Assembly (NCBI GenBank): GCA_938039915.1
Contig: CALHUA010000045.1
Coordinates: forward strand, 1-46,755
From: an uncultured Anderseniella sp.
Lineage (GTDB): Bacteria > Pseudomonadota > Alphaproteobacteria > Rhizobiales > Aestuariivirgaceae
Length of the DNA: 46,755 nt
Direction: 5' to 3'
Both the position numbers and the translations under genes were made by a program. The notes under the pieces were generated by a model. That model saw only the letters and a list, made by a program, of their open reading frames with translations. It searched no databases and was not told the origin of the DNA. Of the stretch, positions 16,883 through 25,161 are shown piece by piece. Position 1 is the first letter of the stretch. Each line of letters opens with the position of its first letter.

Positions 16883-18219
16883 GCCGCATCACATATTTTC
16901 AGGAGCTTTTGTCGAGCCTGTTTGAACGCCGGACGTCCAGTTCGGCCAAACCGGATGCACGCGACATGCTGGCCTTGTGCAGCTCCCTGCTGGCTGACAC
17001 CGGCGAGGTAACCGGCCTGCAAACCGGATCCGCCCTGCTGGCAAAATATGCCCAGGCCGACGAGGAGCACAAACTGACTTTCTTCCAGAGCCTGGCCAGC
17101 GATTTTGATATTGACATCGAAGCCCTGACCGAGCGCACCGGCGACTATGCAACCGAGCGCAGTGCCGGCAATCTCACGCGCCTGCTGGAAGTTGCCGAAC
17201 CGCGCAGACAGGAGCTGCTGCGCCGGTTGAACGGTGTGCCCGGTGGCACTGAAACACTGGTCCGCATGCGCGAGGACCTGCTGCAGATCCTCAAGCAGGA
17301 TCCGGATCTGGCGCGGGTGGATGTTGACTTCGAACACCTGTTTTCATCCTGGTTCAACCGAGGATTCCTGGTACTGCGCCCGATTGACTGGACCACTCCG
17401 GCCCACATTCTTGAGAAGATAATCAAGTATGAGGCCGTCCACGCCATCGACAGCTGGGACGATCTGCGCCGCCGTCTGCAACCGGCGGACAGACGGTGTT
17501 TTGCCTATTTTCACCCCGCCATGCCCAATGAACCGCTGATCTTTGTGGAGGTCGCACTGTCCGCGGACATTGCCGGGTCCATTCAGGCGGTACTGGCGGA
17601 AAGCCGCGATCCCGTACTGCCGCAGGATGCTGCCGCAGCCATTTTCTACTCGATCTCAAACTGCCAGAAGGGCTTGCGCGGCGTCTCGTTCGGCAACTTC
17701 CTTATCAAGCAGGTGGCGACCGAGCTTGCCGCCAGCCTGCCAAACATCAAGACCTTCATCACCCTGTCGCCGATACCGGGGTTCATGACGTGGCTGAAAG
17801 GCCAGGCAGACGCAGATCCGGACAGTGCGCTGGCGGCGCTGTACACTGTTGCCTGCGAACTGACATCGGAAAACGCAGACGAGGCGACACAGGACGAAAT
17901 TGCCGGACTGAAATCACTGGCGGCACGGTATTTCCTGCAGGAACAGCGGCCCAAAGGCGGACCGATCGACCCGGTCGCCCGGTTCCACCTGGGCAATGGT
18001 GCCAGTCTCAGGACAATTCACTGGATGGGCGATCGCTCGGAAAACGGCTTGCGCAACTCTGCCGGCATGATGGTCAACTATCACTATGACCTGAAGTCCG
18101 TCGACACCAATCACGAAGCCTATTCGAAGGACGGCAAGGTCATCGCCTCGCGCGACGTTACCTCGCTTCTGGACGCCAGGTTTGAAGCGTCAAACACAAG
18201 GAAGCAGGCCAATGGCTAA
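16879..18219 (+). CDS. matA: Malonyl-CoA decarboxylase
   Basis: A 446-residue cytosolic enzyme converting malonyl-CoA to acetyl-CoA and CO2. The N-terminal helical domain (residues about 1-170) is followed by a GNAT-like catalytic domain. Conserved blocks are visible: CFAYFHPAMPNEPLIFVEVA, NCQKGLRGVSFGNFLIKQVA, ITLSPIPGFMTWLKG, and FHLGNGASLRTIHWMGD leading to MMVNYHYDL. It overlaps dctM by four bases and matB by eight bases. The gene set corresponds to the matA/matB pair of rhizobia, where imported malonate is activated and then decarboxylated. Confidence 0.95.
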   Translation: MSRITYFQELLSSLFERRTSSSAKPDARDMLALCSSLLADTGEVTGLQTGSALLAKYAQADEEHKLTFFQSLASDFDIDIEALTERTGDYATERSAGNLTRLLEVAEPRRQELLRRLNGVPGGTETLVRMREDLLQILKQDPDLARVDVDFEHLFSSWFNRGFLVLRPIDWTTPAHILEKIIKYEAVHAIDSWDDLRRRLQPADRRCFAYFHPAMPNEPLIFVEVALSADIAGSIQAVLAESRDPVLPQDAAAAIFYSISNCQKGLRGVSFGNFLIKQVATELAASLPNIKTFITLSPIPGFMTWLKGQADADPDSALAALYTVACELTSENADEATQDEIAGLKSLAARYFLQEQRPKGGPIDPVARFHLGNGASLRTIHWMGDRSENGLRNSAGMMVNYHYDLKSVDTNHEAYSKDGKVIASRDVTSLLDARFEASNTRKQANG

Positions 18220-19738
18220 CCACCTGTTCGACGGCTTGCTGCAGAATGCCAATCTTGAGCGGGCCTTTGCACAACTGGATGACGGGCGCTGGTATACCTA
18301 CAGCCATGTCATGGAAGTGTCCGCACGGTTTGCCAACATGCTGGTCAAGTGCGGCGTTCAGCCTGGTGACCGGGTCGCCGCACAGGTACCGAAATCCATT
18401 GAAGCACTGATGTTGTATCTGGGTACGGTTCGCGCCGGCGGCGTGTTCCTTCCTCTGAACAATGCCTACACGGCCAGCGAAGTGGAATACTTTCTCGACA
18501 ATGCCGGGCCTCGCCTGTTTGTCTGCGACCCTGCGCGCCGGCCGGAGTTTGAAGCGCTGTCAGACAAGCTCGGTGTCAGGCTCGAGACCATGGGGGTTTG
18601 GAAAAATCCCGAGACCAGCGCCGGATCACTGCTGGATGCAGGTATTGTGGCTGAACCGGAGTTCGACACCGTGGATCGTGGTCCGGATGACCTGGCCGCC
18701 ATCCTGTATACATCCGGCACAACCGGGCGCTCGAAAGGCGCAATGCTGACCCATGACAACCTGTTGTCGAATGCATTGGTACTGAAAGACCTGTGGGGCT
18801 TCACCGAAGACGACGTGCTGTTGCATGCACTTCCCATCTTCCATACCCACGGCCTGTTCGTGGCGACCAACACCATGATGGTGGCAGGCGGCCGGATGAT
18901 CTTCCTGCCCGGCTTCAAGGTTGACCAGGTCATCGAGTGTCTGCCTGGCGCCACCGCCATGATGGGCGTGCCGACATTTTATACAAGACTGCTGGATGAT
19001 GACCGGTTTACCCGCGAACTGACCGCCCACATGCGGCTGTTCGTATCCGGCTCGGCGCCATTGCTGGCCGAAACCCATATCGAGTTTGAACAGCGCACCG
19101 GCCATCGCATCCTCGAACGCTACGGCATGACGGAAACCAATATGAATACCTCCAACCCGTATGACGGCGAGCGCCGTGCCGGTACGGTCGGGTTTCCGTT
19201 GCCGGACGTAGACCTGCGGGTTTGCAACCCGGATACGGGTGAGGAACTGGGCAAGGGGGAAATCGGCGTCATCGAGGTCAAGGGTCCCAACGTGTTTGCC
19301 GGTTACTGGCAGATGCCCGAAAAGACCAGGGAGGAATTCCGCGATGACGGTTTCTTCATTTCAGGCGACCTGGGCAAGGTGGACGACGACGGCTATGTGC
19401 ACATTGTCGGGCGTGCCAAGGACCTGATTATCTCCGGCGGCTACAACATATACCCGAAGGAAATCGAACTGCTGCTGGACGAGCAGCAAGGTGTACTTGA
19501 ATCCGCTGTAATCGGCGTAAACCATCCTGATTTTGGCGAAGGCGTGGTCGGCGTCATCGTGCCGTCCAACGGGCAGGTCGTCAGCGAAGACGCTATCCTG
19601 AGCGCCATTTCAGACAAGATTGCCCGTTTCAAGCAGCCCAAAAAGATCTATGTTGTGGATGAACTGCCACGCAATACCATGGGCAAGGTGCAAAAGAACA
19701 TCCTGCGCGACACCTACACAGACACTTTCACCACATAA
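18212..19738 (+). CDS. matB: Malonyl-CoA synthetase (AMP-forming)
   Basis: A 508-residue ligase forming malonyl-CoA from malonate, ATP and CoA. The start at 18212 is preceded by AAGGAAG and lies within the last codons of matA; a reading from 18182 adds ten residues without support. The P-loop-like motif is ILYTSGTTGRSKGAM. The adenylate-forming motifs ERYGMTETNMNTSNPYDGER and GDLGKVDDDGYVHIVGRAKD follow, as does the hinge SGGYNIYPKEIE. The C-terminal catalytic Lys lies in RNTMGKVQKN. The ERYGMTETNMN block is typical of MatB. Context in the malonate operon supports the substrate. Confidence 0.95.
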   Translation: MANHLFDGLLQNANLERAFAQLDDGRWYTYSHVMEVSARFANMLVKCGVQPGDRVAAQVPKSIEALMLYLGTVRAGGVFLPLNNAYTASEVEYFLDNAGPRLFVCDPARRPEFEALSDKLGVRLETMGVWKNPETSAGSLLDAGIVAEPEFDTVDRGPDDLAAILYTSGTTGRSKGAMLTHDNLLSNALVLKDLWGFTEDDVLLHALPIFHTHGLFVATNTMMVAGGRMIFLPGFKVDQVIECLPGATAMMGVPTFYTRLLDDDRFTRELTAHMRLFVSGSAPLLAETHIEFEQRTGHRILERYGMTETNMNTSNPYDGERRAGTVGFPLPDVDLRVCNPDTGEELGKGEIGVIEVKGPNVFAGYWQMPEKTREEFRDDGFFISGDLGKVDDDGYVHIVGRAKDLIISGGYNIYPKEIELLLDEQQGVLESAVIGVNHPDFGEGVVGVIVPSNGQVVSEDAILSAISDKIARFKQPKKIYVVDELPRNTMGKVQKNILRDTYTDTFTT

Positions 19739-19764
19739 TTTCACGCCCCCGGGGAGGCAATTGA

Positions 19765-21363
19765 ATGAGCATCGAACTTTCCTTCCACGGGGCCGCGCGT
19801 ACTGTCACGGGTTCCTGTTTCAGGCTGAAAACCCCACACTCTTCCGTCCTGATCGACTGCGGCCTGTTCCAGGGCTCCAAAACCTTGCGGGAACTGAACT
19901 ACCAGCCGCTGCCGTTCAAACCGGACAGCATCGATGCGGTGTTGTTGACCCATGCCCATATCGACCATGCCGGGATACTGCCCAAGCTTGTCCGGCACGG
20001 CTTTACCGGAAAAATCCACGCCACCGAACCAAGTATGGATCTGTCGTCCGTCATGTTGCCGGATTCAGGCCACATTCAGGAAAACGAAATTGAACGGCTG
20101 AACCGCCGTAACCGGCAACGCGGCCGCAAGGAACTTCAGCCCATCTACACGATGGAGGACGCCCTGCAGACCGTTCAGCAGTTTTCACCCGTCGAGTACG
20201 AGACCTGGATCAAGGCCACCGGAGACATCAGGGCAAGATTCTGGAATGCCGGGCATATGCTCGGCTCCACTTCCATCGAGGTCGAAGTCTCGCAGGGTGA
20301 CGGACAGCAACCATTGCGCCTGTTCTTCTCCGGCGATATCGGGCCCGACCACAAGCTGCTGCAGCATGACCCGGATGCGCCGTCAGGCTATGACTATCTT
20401 TTATGCGAAGCGACCTTCGGTGCCACCGATCGGGTCGAGACCAACCCGGACGAGCGCCGCGCCCTGCTCGCCAGACATGTCAATGACGCCGCGCAAAAAC
20501 GCGGTGTGCTGCTGATCCCGTCCTTTGCGGTTGAACGGACCCAGGAAGTGCTCACCGACCTGATGATGATCATGTCAAACGGCGAGGCACCGTCGGCCCC
20601 GGTGTTCATCGACAGCCCGCTGGCCAGACGGGCAACCGGCATTTTCGAGAAACACGCAAACCTGCTGGCCAATGCAGACGCCCTCAAGGCGGCATTGAAA
20701 TCCCCCGATCTCAGGATTTCCGAATCCGTGGAAGACTCCAAGGCGATCGGAAAGCTGAGCGGGTTTCACGTCGTGCTGTCGGCCAGCGGCATGTGCGATG
20801 CCGGGCGCATCAAGCACCATCTGAAAAACCATCTGCACCGCCGCAATGCCACCGTCCTGATGGTCGGCTATCAGGCCAATGGCACCCTTGGCCGGGTGTT
20901 GCTGAACGGCGCCAAGAAGGTGCGCATTCATGGCGAGGAAATTAAGGTCAGCGCCGCAATCGAACGCATAAACGGGTACTCCGGCCACGCCGATGCGCCT
21001 GAGCTTGAGCGCTGGATTTCAGAGCGCCTGCCGGTTCACCGCAACATGTTCCTGGTCCACGGTGAAGAAGAAGGCATGGCCGGGCTGACCTCGCGCATTG
21101 CCAAGAAACTGATGCCCGCCTCACGCATCCTGCAGCCGGACATAGACGAGACCTTCCGCCTCGACGGCAAGAAGGCCGTGAAAGTCCACAGCGAACAGCG
21201 CCGTTCCGTTGATCCGCCCGAGGCGGCCCGCAAACCGGATTACAACAATGAGCTCACGCAACTGGTGCTGGACATCAATGCGGCGGTGGAAAATATTGCC
21301 GGCAACAAGAACCGGTCCAAGCTGATCAGACGCCTGCGCCGGGCACTCGAGAGGGCAAAGTAG
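19765..21363 (+). CDS. Beta-CASP metallo-beta-lactamase-fold RNase-like hydrolase
   Basis: A 532-residue protein of the CPSF73/RNase-like MBL family with an RNA-specificity C-terminal domain. The zinc motif is LLTHAHIDHAG near residues 56-66. Other MBL and beta-CASP elements are GHMLGSTSIEVE, FSGDIG, DSPLA, SASGMCDAGRIKHHL and YSGHAD. It should cleave RNA endonucleolytically or exonucleolytically in the cytoplasm. GGGGAGG precedes the ATG. It may be cotranscribed with matB, 26 bases upstream, but is functionally unrelated. Its 3' end overlaps the convergent EamA gene by 38 bases. Confidence 0.93.
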   Translation: MSIELSFHGAARTVTGSCFRLKTPHSSVLIDCGLFQGSKTLRELNYQPLPFKPDSIDAVLLTHAHIDHAGILPKLVRHGFTGKIHATEPSMDLSSVMLPDSGHIQENEIERLNRRNRQRGRKELQPIYTMEDALQTVQQFSPVEYETWIKATGDIRARFWNAGHMLGSTSIEVEVSQGDGQQPLRLFFSGDIGPDHKLLQHDPDAPSGYDYLLCEATFGATDRVETNPDERRALLARHVNDAAQKRGVLLIPSFAVERTQEVLTDLMMIMSNGEAPSAPVFIDSPLARRATGIFEKHANLLANADALKAALKSPDLRISESVEDSKAIGKLSGFHVVLSASGMCDAGRIKHHLKNHLHRRNATVLMVGYQANGTLGRVLLNGAKKVRIHGEEIKVSAAIERINGYSGHADAPELERWISERLPVHRNMFLVHGEEEGMAGLTSRIAKKLMPASRILQPDIDETFRLDGKKAVKVHSEQRRSVDPPEAARKPDYNNELTQLVLDINAAVENIAGNKNRSKLIRRLRRALERAK

Positions 21364-22258
21364 CGGTTTCCGGTTTTAGCATTGACTGCTGCTTGCGTTC
21401 GCGATGCGCAATGTAGGTGCTGGCCGCCAGGATGACTGAACCGCCGGCAAACACCCAAACATCCGGTGTTTCGGCAAACAGCAGGTATCCGAATATGGCC
21501 GTCCACACCAGTTGCAGGAATGTGATCGGCTGCACGACGGTGATATCAGCCACGGCATAGGACCGGGTCAGACAGTAATGTCCTGCGGTTGCGGCAATGG
21601 TGGCGCACACAAGCCACATCAGTTGCACTGCATCCGGTGTCTTCCAGGTCAACACGGCAATGGGAGCCAGTACCGCAAGACAGACGAAATTCAGCATGAT
21701 TACGATCATTGCCGCACTGTCGGACTGCGTCAGGCGCTTGACCAGTAACATGGCGGCGGCAAACAGCGGTGTCGCCGCAAGCTGTGCCAGCTGACCGCTC
21801 GACAGGGTTTCAAAGCCCGGCCGCAGGATGATGAACACGCCGGCCAGCCCGGCAACAATGGCGCCAATTCTCCGCAACTGGATTTTTTCGGCAAAGAACA
21901 TCACCGCGCCGATTGTCATGAATATCGGGGCCGTGTAGCTGATGGCTGTTACTTCCGCCATCGGAATGCGGGCCATTGCATAAAACCACAACAACACACC
22001 CAGACCGTGAAATGTACCGCGCCAGATATGCAGTTTCAGGTTGCGCCCGCGCGGAAACCGGAAATCGGCCTTCAGCAGCATGGGCGCCAGCAGCACAATA
22101 CCGAACGCATACCTGATCGCCGCAGACACCGCTGCCGGCAGATCCGGCCCGACATTGCGGACGGAAATCATGACGCCGGTAAAGCACAAACCCGACACCA
22201 CCATCCAGGCCATGCCATGAACATTGGAATTAACGGTTTTTGCGTCGGACGCTGGCAT
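21326..22258 (-). CDS. EamA/DMT family transporter
   Basis: A 310-residue inner-membrane protein with ten predicted helices in two EamA repeats: residues about 15-145 (GLCFTGVMISVRNV through AGLAGVFIILRPG) and about 160-290 (ATPLFAAAMLLVKRL through VILAASTYIAH). The MARIPMAEVTAISYTAPIF segment is characteristic. The start at 22258 (MPASDAK) is chosen because the frame upstream encodes non-family sequence that overlaps the divergent LOG gene. Members export or import amino acids and other metabolites; the cargo here is unknown. The end of the gene lies inside the 3' end of the convergent MBL gene. Confidence 0.92.
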   Translation of the reverse strand: MPASDAKTVNSNVHGMAWMVVSGLCFTGVMISVRNVGPDLPAAVSAAIRYAFGIVLLAPMLLKADFRFPRGRNLKLHIWRGTFHGLGVLLWFYAMARIPMAEVTAISYTAPIFMTIGAVMFFAEKIQLRRIGAIVAGLAGVFIILRPGFETLSSGQLAQLAATPLFAAAMLLVKRLTQSDSAAMIVIMLNFVCLAVLAPIAVLTWKTPDAVQLMWLVCATIAATAGHYCLTRSYAVADITVVQPITFLQLVWTAIFGYLLFAETPDVWVFAGGSVILAASTYIAHRERKQQSMLKPETATLPSRVPGAGV

Positions 22259-22418
22259 GATGAAGACTTGAAGCCGTAACGTTGGGTCTGGTGGGTGAGT
22301 AATTGATCGTATAGGGGATACGCCACGCACACCACGCCAGATACTGCATGGCGCCCATGACCACGCGTGCGTCACCCGTTTGAGGTAGCGCTGCACGTAA
22401 CTCGTAAAAGGAATTTTC

Positions 22419-23216
22419 ATGAGCGAACAAAAGACACCGCATGAGCAGGTCGCATCTCCGTCCTTCACCTTGCCGACCCTGGACCAGGATTTTCTGCTCG
22501 GGGACTCGACCCGCGGCATCCGGTTCATGCTGGAGTACATGAAGGCCGAGGAACACCTGCGTGACTGGGGTGTCCGCTCGACCATCGTCGCGTTTGGATC
22601 AGCCCGGGTAAAAGAGGACGATGAGGGCAAACGCGGCCATTGGTATCGCTCGGCGAAGGAAATCGGCCGTATTGTGTCGGAACGTGGAGGCGCACTGCAT
22701 CACGATGCCGAACTGCGCGACAACGTAATCGCAACCGGTGGCGGCCCCGGTATCATGGAAGCCGCCAACAAGGGAGCTTTTGAAGCAGGCGCACCGTCAA
22801 TCGGGTTCAATATCACCCTGCCCCACGAACAGGACCCAAACGCCTGGTCCACGCCGGACCTGACCTTCAACTTTCACTATTTCGCCATGCGCAAGATGCA
22901 TCTCGCCATGCGGGCCAACGGGCTGGTGGTGTTCCCCGGCGGCTTCGGCACTATGGATGAGCTGTTTGAAATCCTGACCCTGGTTCAGACCGGCAAGATG
23001 CCAGCCATACCGATCGTCCTGTTCGACCGGGATTTCTGGACCAGGGTGGTCAATCTGGAAGTGTTTATCGAGGCCGGTACAATCTCTCCCGGCGACGTAA
23101 ACCTGTTTCACTATGCTGAGACCGCCGAAGAAGCCTGGGACCATCTCGTCAAGGCCGGGATTTTGGAAAAAACGCCGTTGCAGGCCGATCCGCCATCCTC
23201 AAAACCACTAATCTAA
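22419..23216 (+). CDS. LOG family (TIGR00730) Rossmann-fold nucleotide 5'-monophosphate phosphoribohydrolase-like protein
   Basis: A 265-residue cytosolic protein. It carries the LOG signatures VIATGGGPGIMEAANKGAFE (residues about 105-124) and VVFPGGFGTMDELFEILTL (about 170-188). The latter contains the PGGxGTxxE motif that binds the ribose phosphate. Plant LONELY GUY enzymes release cytokinins from their ribotides; bacterial relatives cleave AMP-type nucleotides. An N-terminal extension of about 70 residues precedes the Rossmann core, as in the longer bacterial subgroup. AAGGAA lies six bases before the ATG. It is divergent from the EamA gene. Confidence 0.93.
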   Translation: MSEQKTPHEQVASPSFTLPTLDQDFLLGDSTRGIRFMLEYMKAEEHLRDWGVRSTIVAFGSARVKEDDEGKRGHWYRSAKEIGRIVSERGGALHHDAELRDNVIATGGGPGIMEAANKGAFEAGAPSIGFNITLPHEQDPNAWSTPDLTFNFHYFAMRKMHLAMRANGLVVFPGGFGTMDELFEILTLVQTGKMPAIPIVLFDRDFWTRVVNLEVFIEAGTISPGDVNLFHYAETAEEAWDHLVKAGILEKTPLQADPPSSKPLI

Positions 23217-23275
23217 ACTTCTTGTTCACCATATTCCTGCATTCTCGGCAGCCATGAGTTCGGTGCCATGCCACG

Positions 23276-23296
23276 GCCTGCACAAAGGGTGCAGGC
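23276..23296. other. Stem-loop between LOG gene and sigma-54 regulator gene
   Basis: GCCTGCAC and GTGCAGGC form a perfect eight-pair stem around AAAGG. There is no following U-run, so an intrinsic terminator is doubtful. Position 28 bases upstream of the regulator start makes an operator or leader structure possible. Confidence 0.4.
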
Positions 23297-23323
23297 ACTG
23301 CATGAGTTTAGTCAGGCGTAACA

Positions 23324-24700
23324 ATGTCAGTTTCTGTACCAAGGCGTAACCACGTCCTGATTGTCGAGGACAAGCCGTCACTGGCCAGCGTATACCGCAC
23401 CCATCTTGAAAAGGACGGGTTTGCCTGTGAGCTGGCAGTGGGCGAGGCTGCCGCGACCGCACATCTTGAAAGCAGCCGCTTTGACGCGATTATCCTGTCT
23501 CTGGAACTGAGCGGCCCGGGCTGTCTTTCCCTCATCGAAAGCTGGTCAGCCAGCCATCCGCAAGCCTGTATCATCGTCGTTGCTGCAAATGCATCGATAA
23601 ATGACGCTGTCGATGCCGTGCGTGCCGGCGCCTGGGACTATCTGGTCAAACCGGTATCGCGCAACCGCCTGATCACCACACTGACCAATGCCTGCCAATC
23701 CCCTGCACCTCAAGCTACCGGCCTGCCGATCAGGCCATCCCGCCCGGAAACGGCCGCACCGGACACCATGATCGGCTCTTCACGTGCCATGGCGGATACC
23801 CGCAGACAGATCGAGGCCATTGCCTCATCCAGCGCACCTGCTTTCATTACCGGCGAGAGCGGTACCGGCAAGGAATTGTGTGCTCAGGCCATTCATGACC
23901 TGTCGCCGCGCGCCGATCAGCCGTTCATCGCACTCAATTGCGGCGCCATCCCGCATGACCTGATGGAATCGGAGATTTTCGGCCATCTGAAAGGGGCTTT
24001 CACCGGCGCCATTTCTGACCGCGAAGGGGCTGCCGCTGCAGCCGACGGCGGCACATTGTTCCTGGATGAAATCTGCGAAATGGAACTGTCCTTGCAGATC
24101 AAGCTTTTACGCTTCCTGCAGACCGGCACCATCCAGCCGGTCGGATCGGCGCATTCCCGCAAGGTGGACATCCGGATTGTCTGTGCCACCAACCGGACAC
24201 CCCAGACGGAGGTGACTGAAGGCCGGTTCCGGGAAGATCTGTACTTCCGCCTTCATGTTCTGCCCATTCATCTGAAACCGTTACGCGAGCGCGACCGTGA
24301 CGTAGCCGAACTGGCCTCTTGTTTCCTCGATGCATATACCCGTGAAGAAACCCGCTCGTTCAGCCGGATCGACAATGAAGCCGTTGACACGCTGATGGCC
24401 TATGACTGGCCGGGCAACATTCGCGAATTGCAGAATGTCATCCGCCAAACCGTCGTGCTGCACGATGGCGAGGCGCTCGAACCCCATATGCTGCCGGATC
24501 ACATCGTCAATGCCAAAGCCAGGGCGTCTTCCCCGGCACCCGGACAGACCGGACGCTTGTTGTGGCAAATAGAGCGTGACGTGATCGAGGCCGCAATTTC
24601 AGGTTTTGCCGGGTCCATCCCAAAGGCCGCAGATGCCCTCGGCATCAGCCCCTCGACCATCTACCGCAAGCGCGAAACCTGGGCGGAAAAGTCCGCCTGA
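23324..24700 (+). CDS. Sigma-54-dependent transcriptional activator with degenerate receiver domain
   Basis: A 458-residue NtrC/DctD-type regulator. Residues 8-122 form a receiver fold that keeps Glu15-Asp16 and Lys109. However, the phospho-acceptor Asp is replaced by Ser59 (in DAIILSLELSG) and the switch Thr by Ala87. The AAA+ domain is complete: Walker A GESGTGKE (177-184), the sigma-54 contact loop GAFTGA (224-229) and Walker B GGTLFLDE (242-249). The C-terminus is a Fis-type HTH (SIPKAADALGISPSTIYRKR). No histidine kinase lies nearby. It probably activates sigma-54 promoters under control of something other than aspartyl phosphorylation. Family call firm; signal and targets unknown. Confidence 0.95.
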   Translation: MSVSVPRRNHVLIVEDKPSLASVYRTHLEKDGFACELAVGEAAATAHLESSRFDAIILSLELSGPGCLSLIESWSASHPQACIIVVAANASINDAVDAVRAGAWDYLVKPVSRNRLITTLTNACQSPAPQATGLPIRPSRPETAAPDTMIGSSRAMADTRRQIEAIASSSAPAFITGESGTGKELCAQAIHDLSPRADQPFIALNCGAIPHDLMESEIFGHLKGAFTGAISDREGAAAAADGGTLFLDEICEMELSLQIKLLRFLQTGTIQPVGSAHSRKVDIRIVCATNRTPQTEVTEGRFREDLYFRLHVLPIHLKPLRERDRDVAELASCFLDAYTREETRSFSRIDNEAVDTLMAYDWPGNIRELQNVIRQTVVLHDGEALEPHMLPDHIVNAKARASSPAPGQTGRLLWQIERDVIEAAISGFAGSIPKAADALGISPSTIYRKRETWAEKSA

Positions 24701-24708
24701 ACTCACGC

Positions 24709-25161
24709 TCAGCCGGAACTGACCATGTCATCCGCGTCTGAAACCGTATCTCCGAAATGCACCACGACAACCTTCACACTGCCGTCAGCGGCCGGTTTCA
24801 GGCCATGAACGGTGCCTGCGGGAACATAGAGGCTGTCATCGGGAGCAACAATCAGAATATCGTCTCCAAGCTGCACTTCCGCCTCGCCTTCAACGATTGT
24901 CCAGTGTTCAGACCGATGTTGGTGATAGTGGGCGGGCAGTTCCTTGCCGCGCTTCACACAAATGCGTTCAATTCGGTGTCCGCCACTGCAGGACAACACT
25001 TCAACGCTGCCCCAGCGGTGGCGCTTTGGCTTTGACGTTGCCGTATCGGGGTGGTGGTCAACCAGACGCGATACGGTTTCCGGTTTCTGCTTGAACGGAA
25101 TTGCAGGCACGATACCTGTCATGACAAACTGCTCCCTGTTGTTCAGGGGTCTGTCCTGCAT
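24709..25161 (-). CDS. Cupin domain protein, mannose-6-phosphate isomerase type II-like
   Basis: A 150-residue protein with a single beta-barrel cupin. The metal ligands sit in AHYHQHRSEHWTIVEGEAEVQLGD (His-x-His pattern plus Glu) and YVPAGTVHGLKP (last His). The spacing and HRWGSVEVL lead-in match the C-terminal cupin of GDP-mannose pyrophosphorylase/phosphomannose isomerase (type II) proteins, here without the nucleotidyltransferase part. A start at 25122 (MTGIVPAIPF) with GGGAG upstream is an alternative. A role in sugar-phosphate isomerisation is possible but no sugar genes are adjacent. It converges on the sigma-54 regulator, leaving eight bases. Confidence 0.8.
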   Translation of the reverse strand: MQDRPLNNREQFVMTGIVPAIPFKQKPETVSRLVDHHPDTATSKPKRHRWGSVEVLSCSGGHRIERICVKRGKELPAHYHQHRSEHWTIVEGEAEVQLGDDILIVAPDDSLYVPAGTVHGLKPAADGSVKVVVVHFGDTVSDADDMVSSG

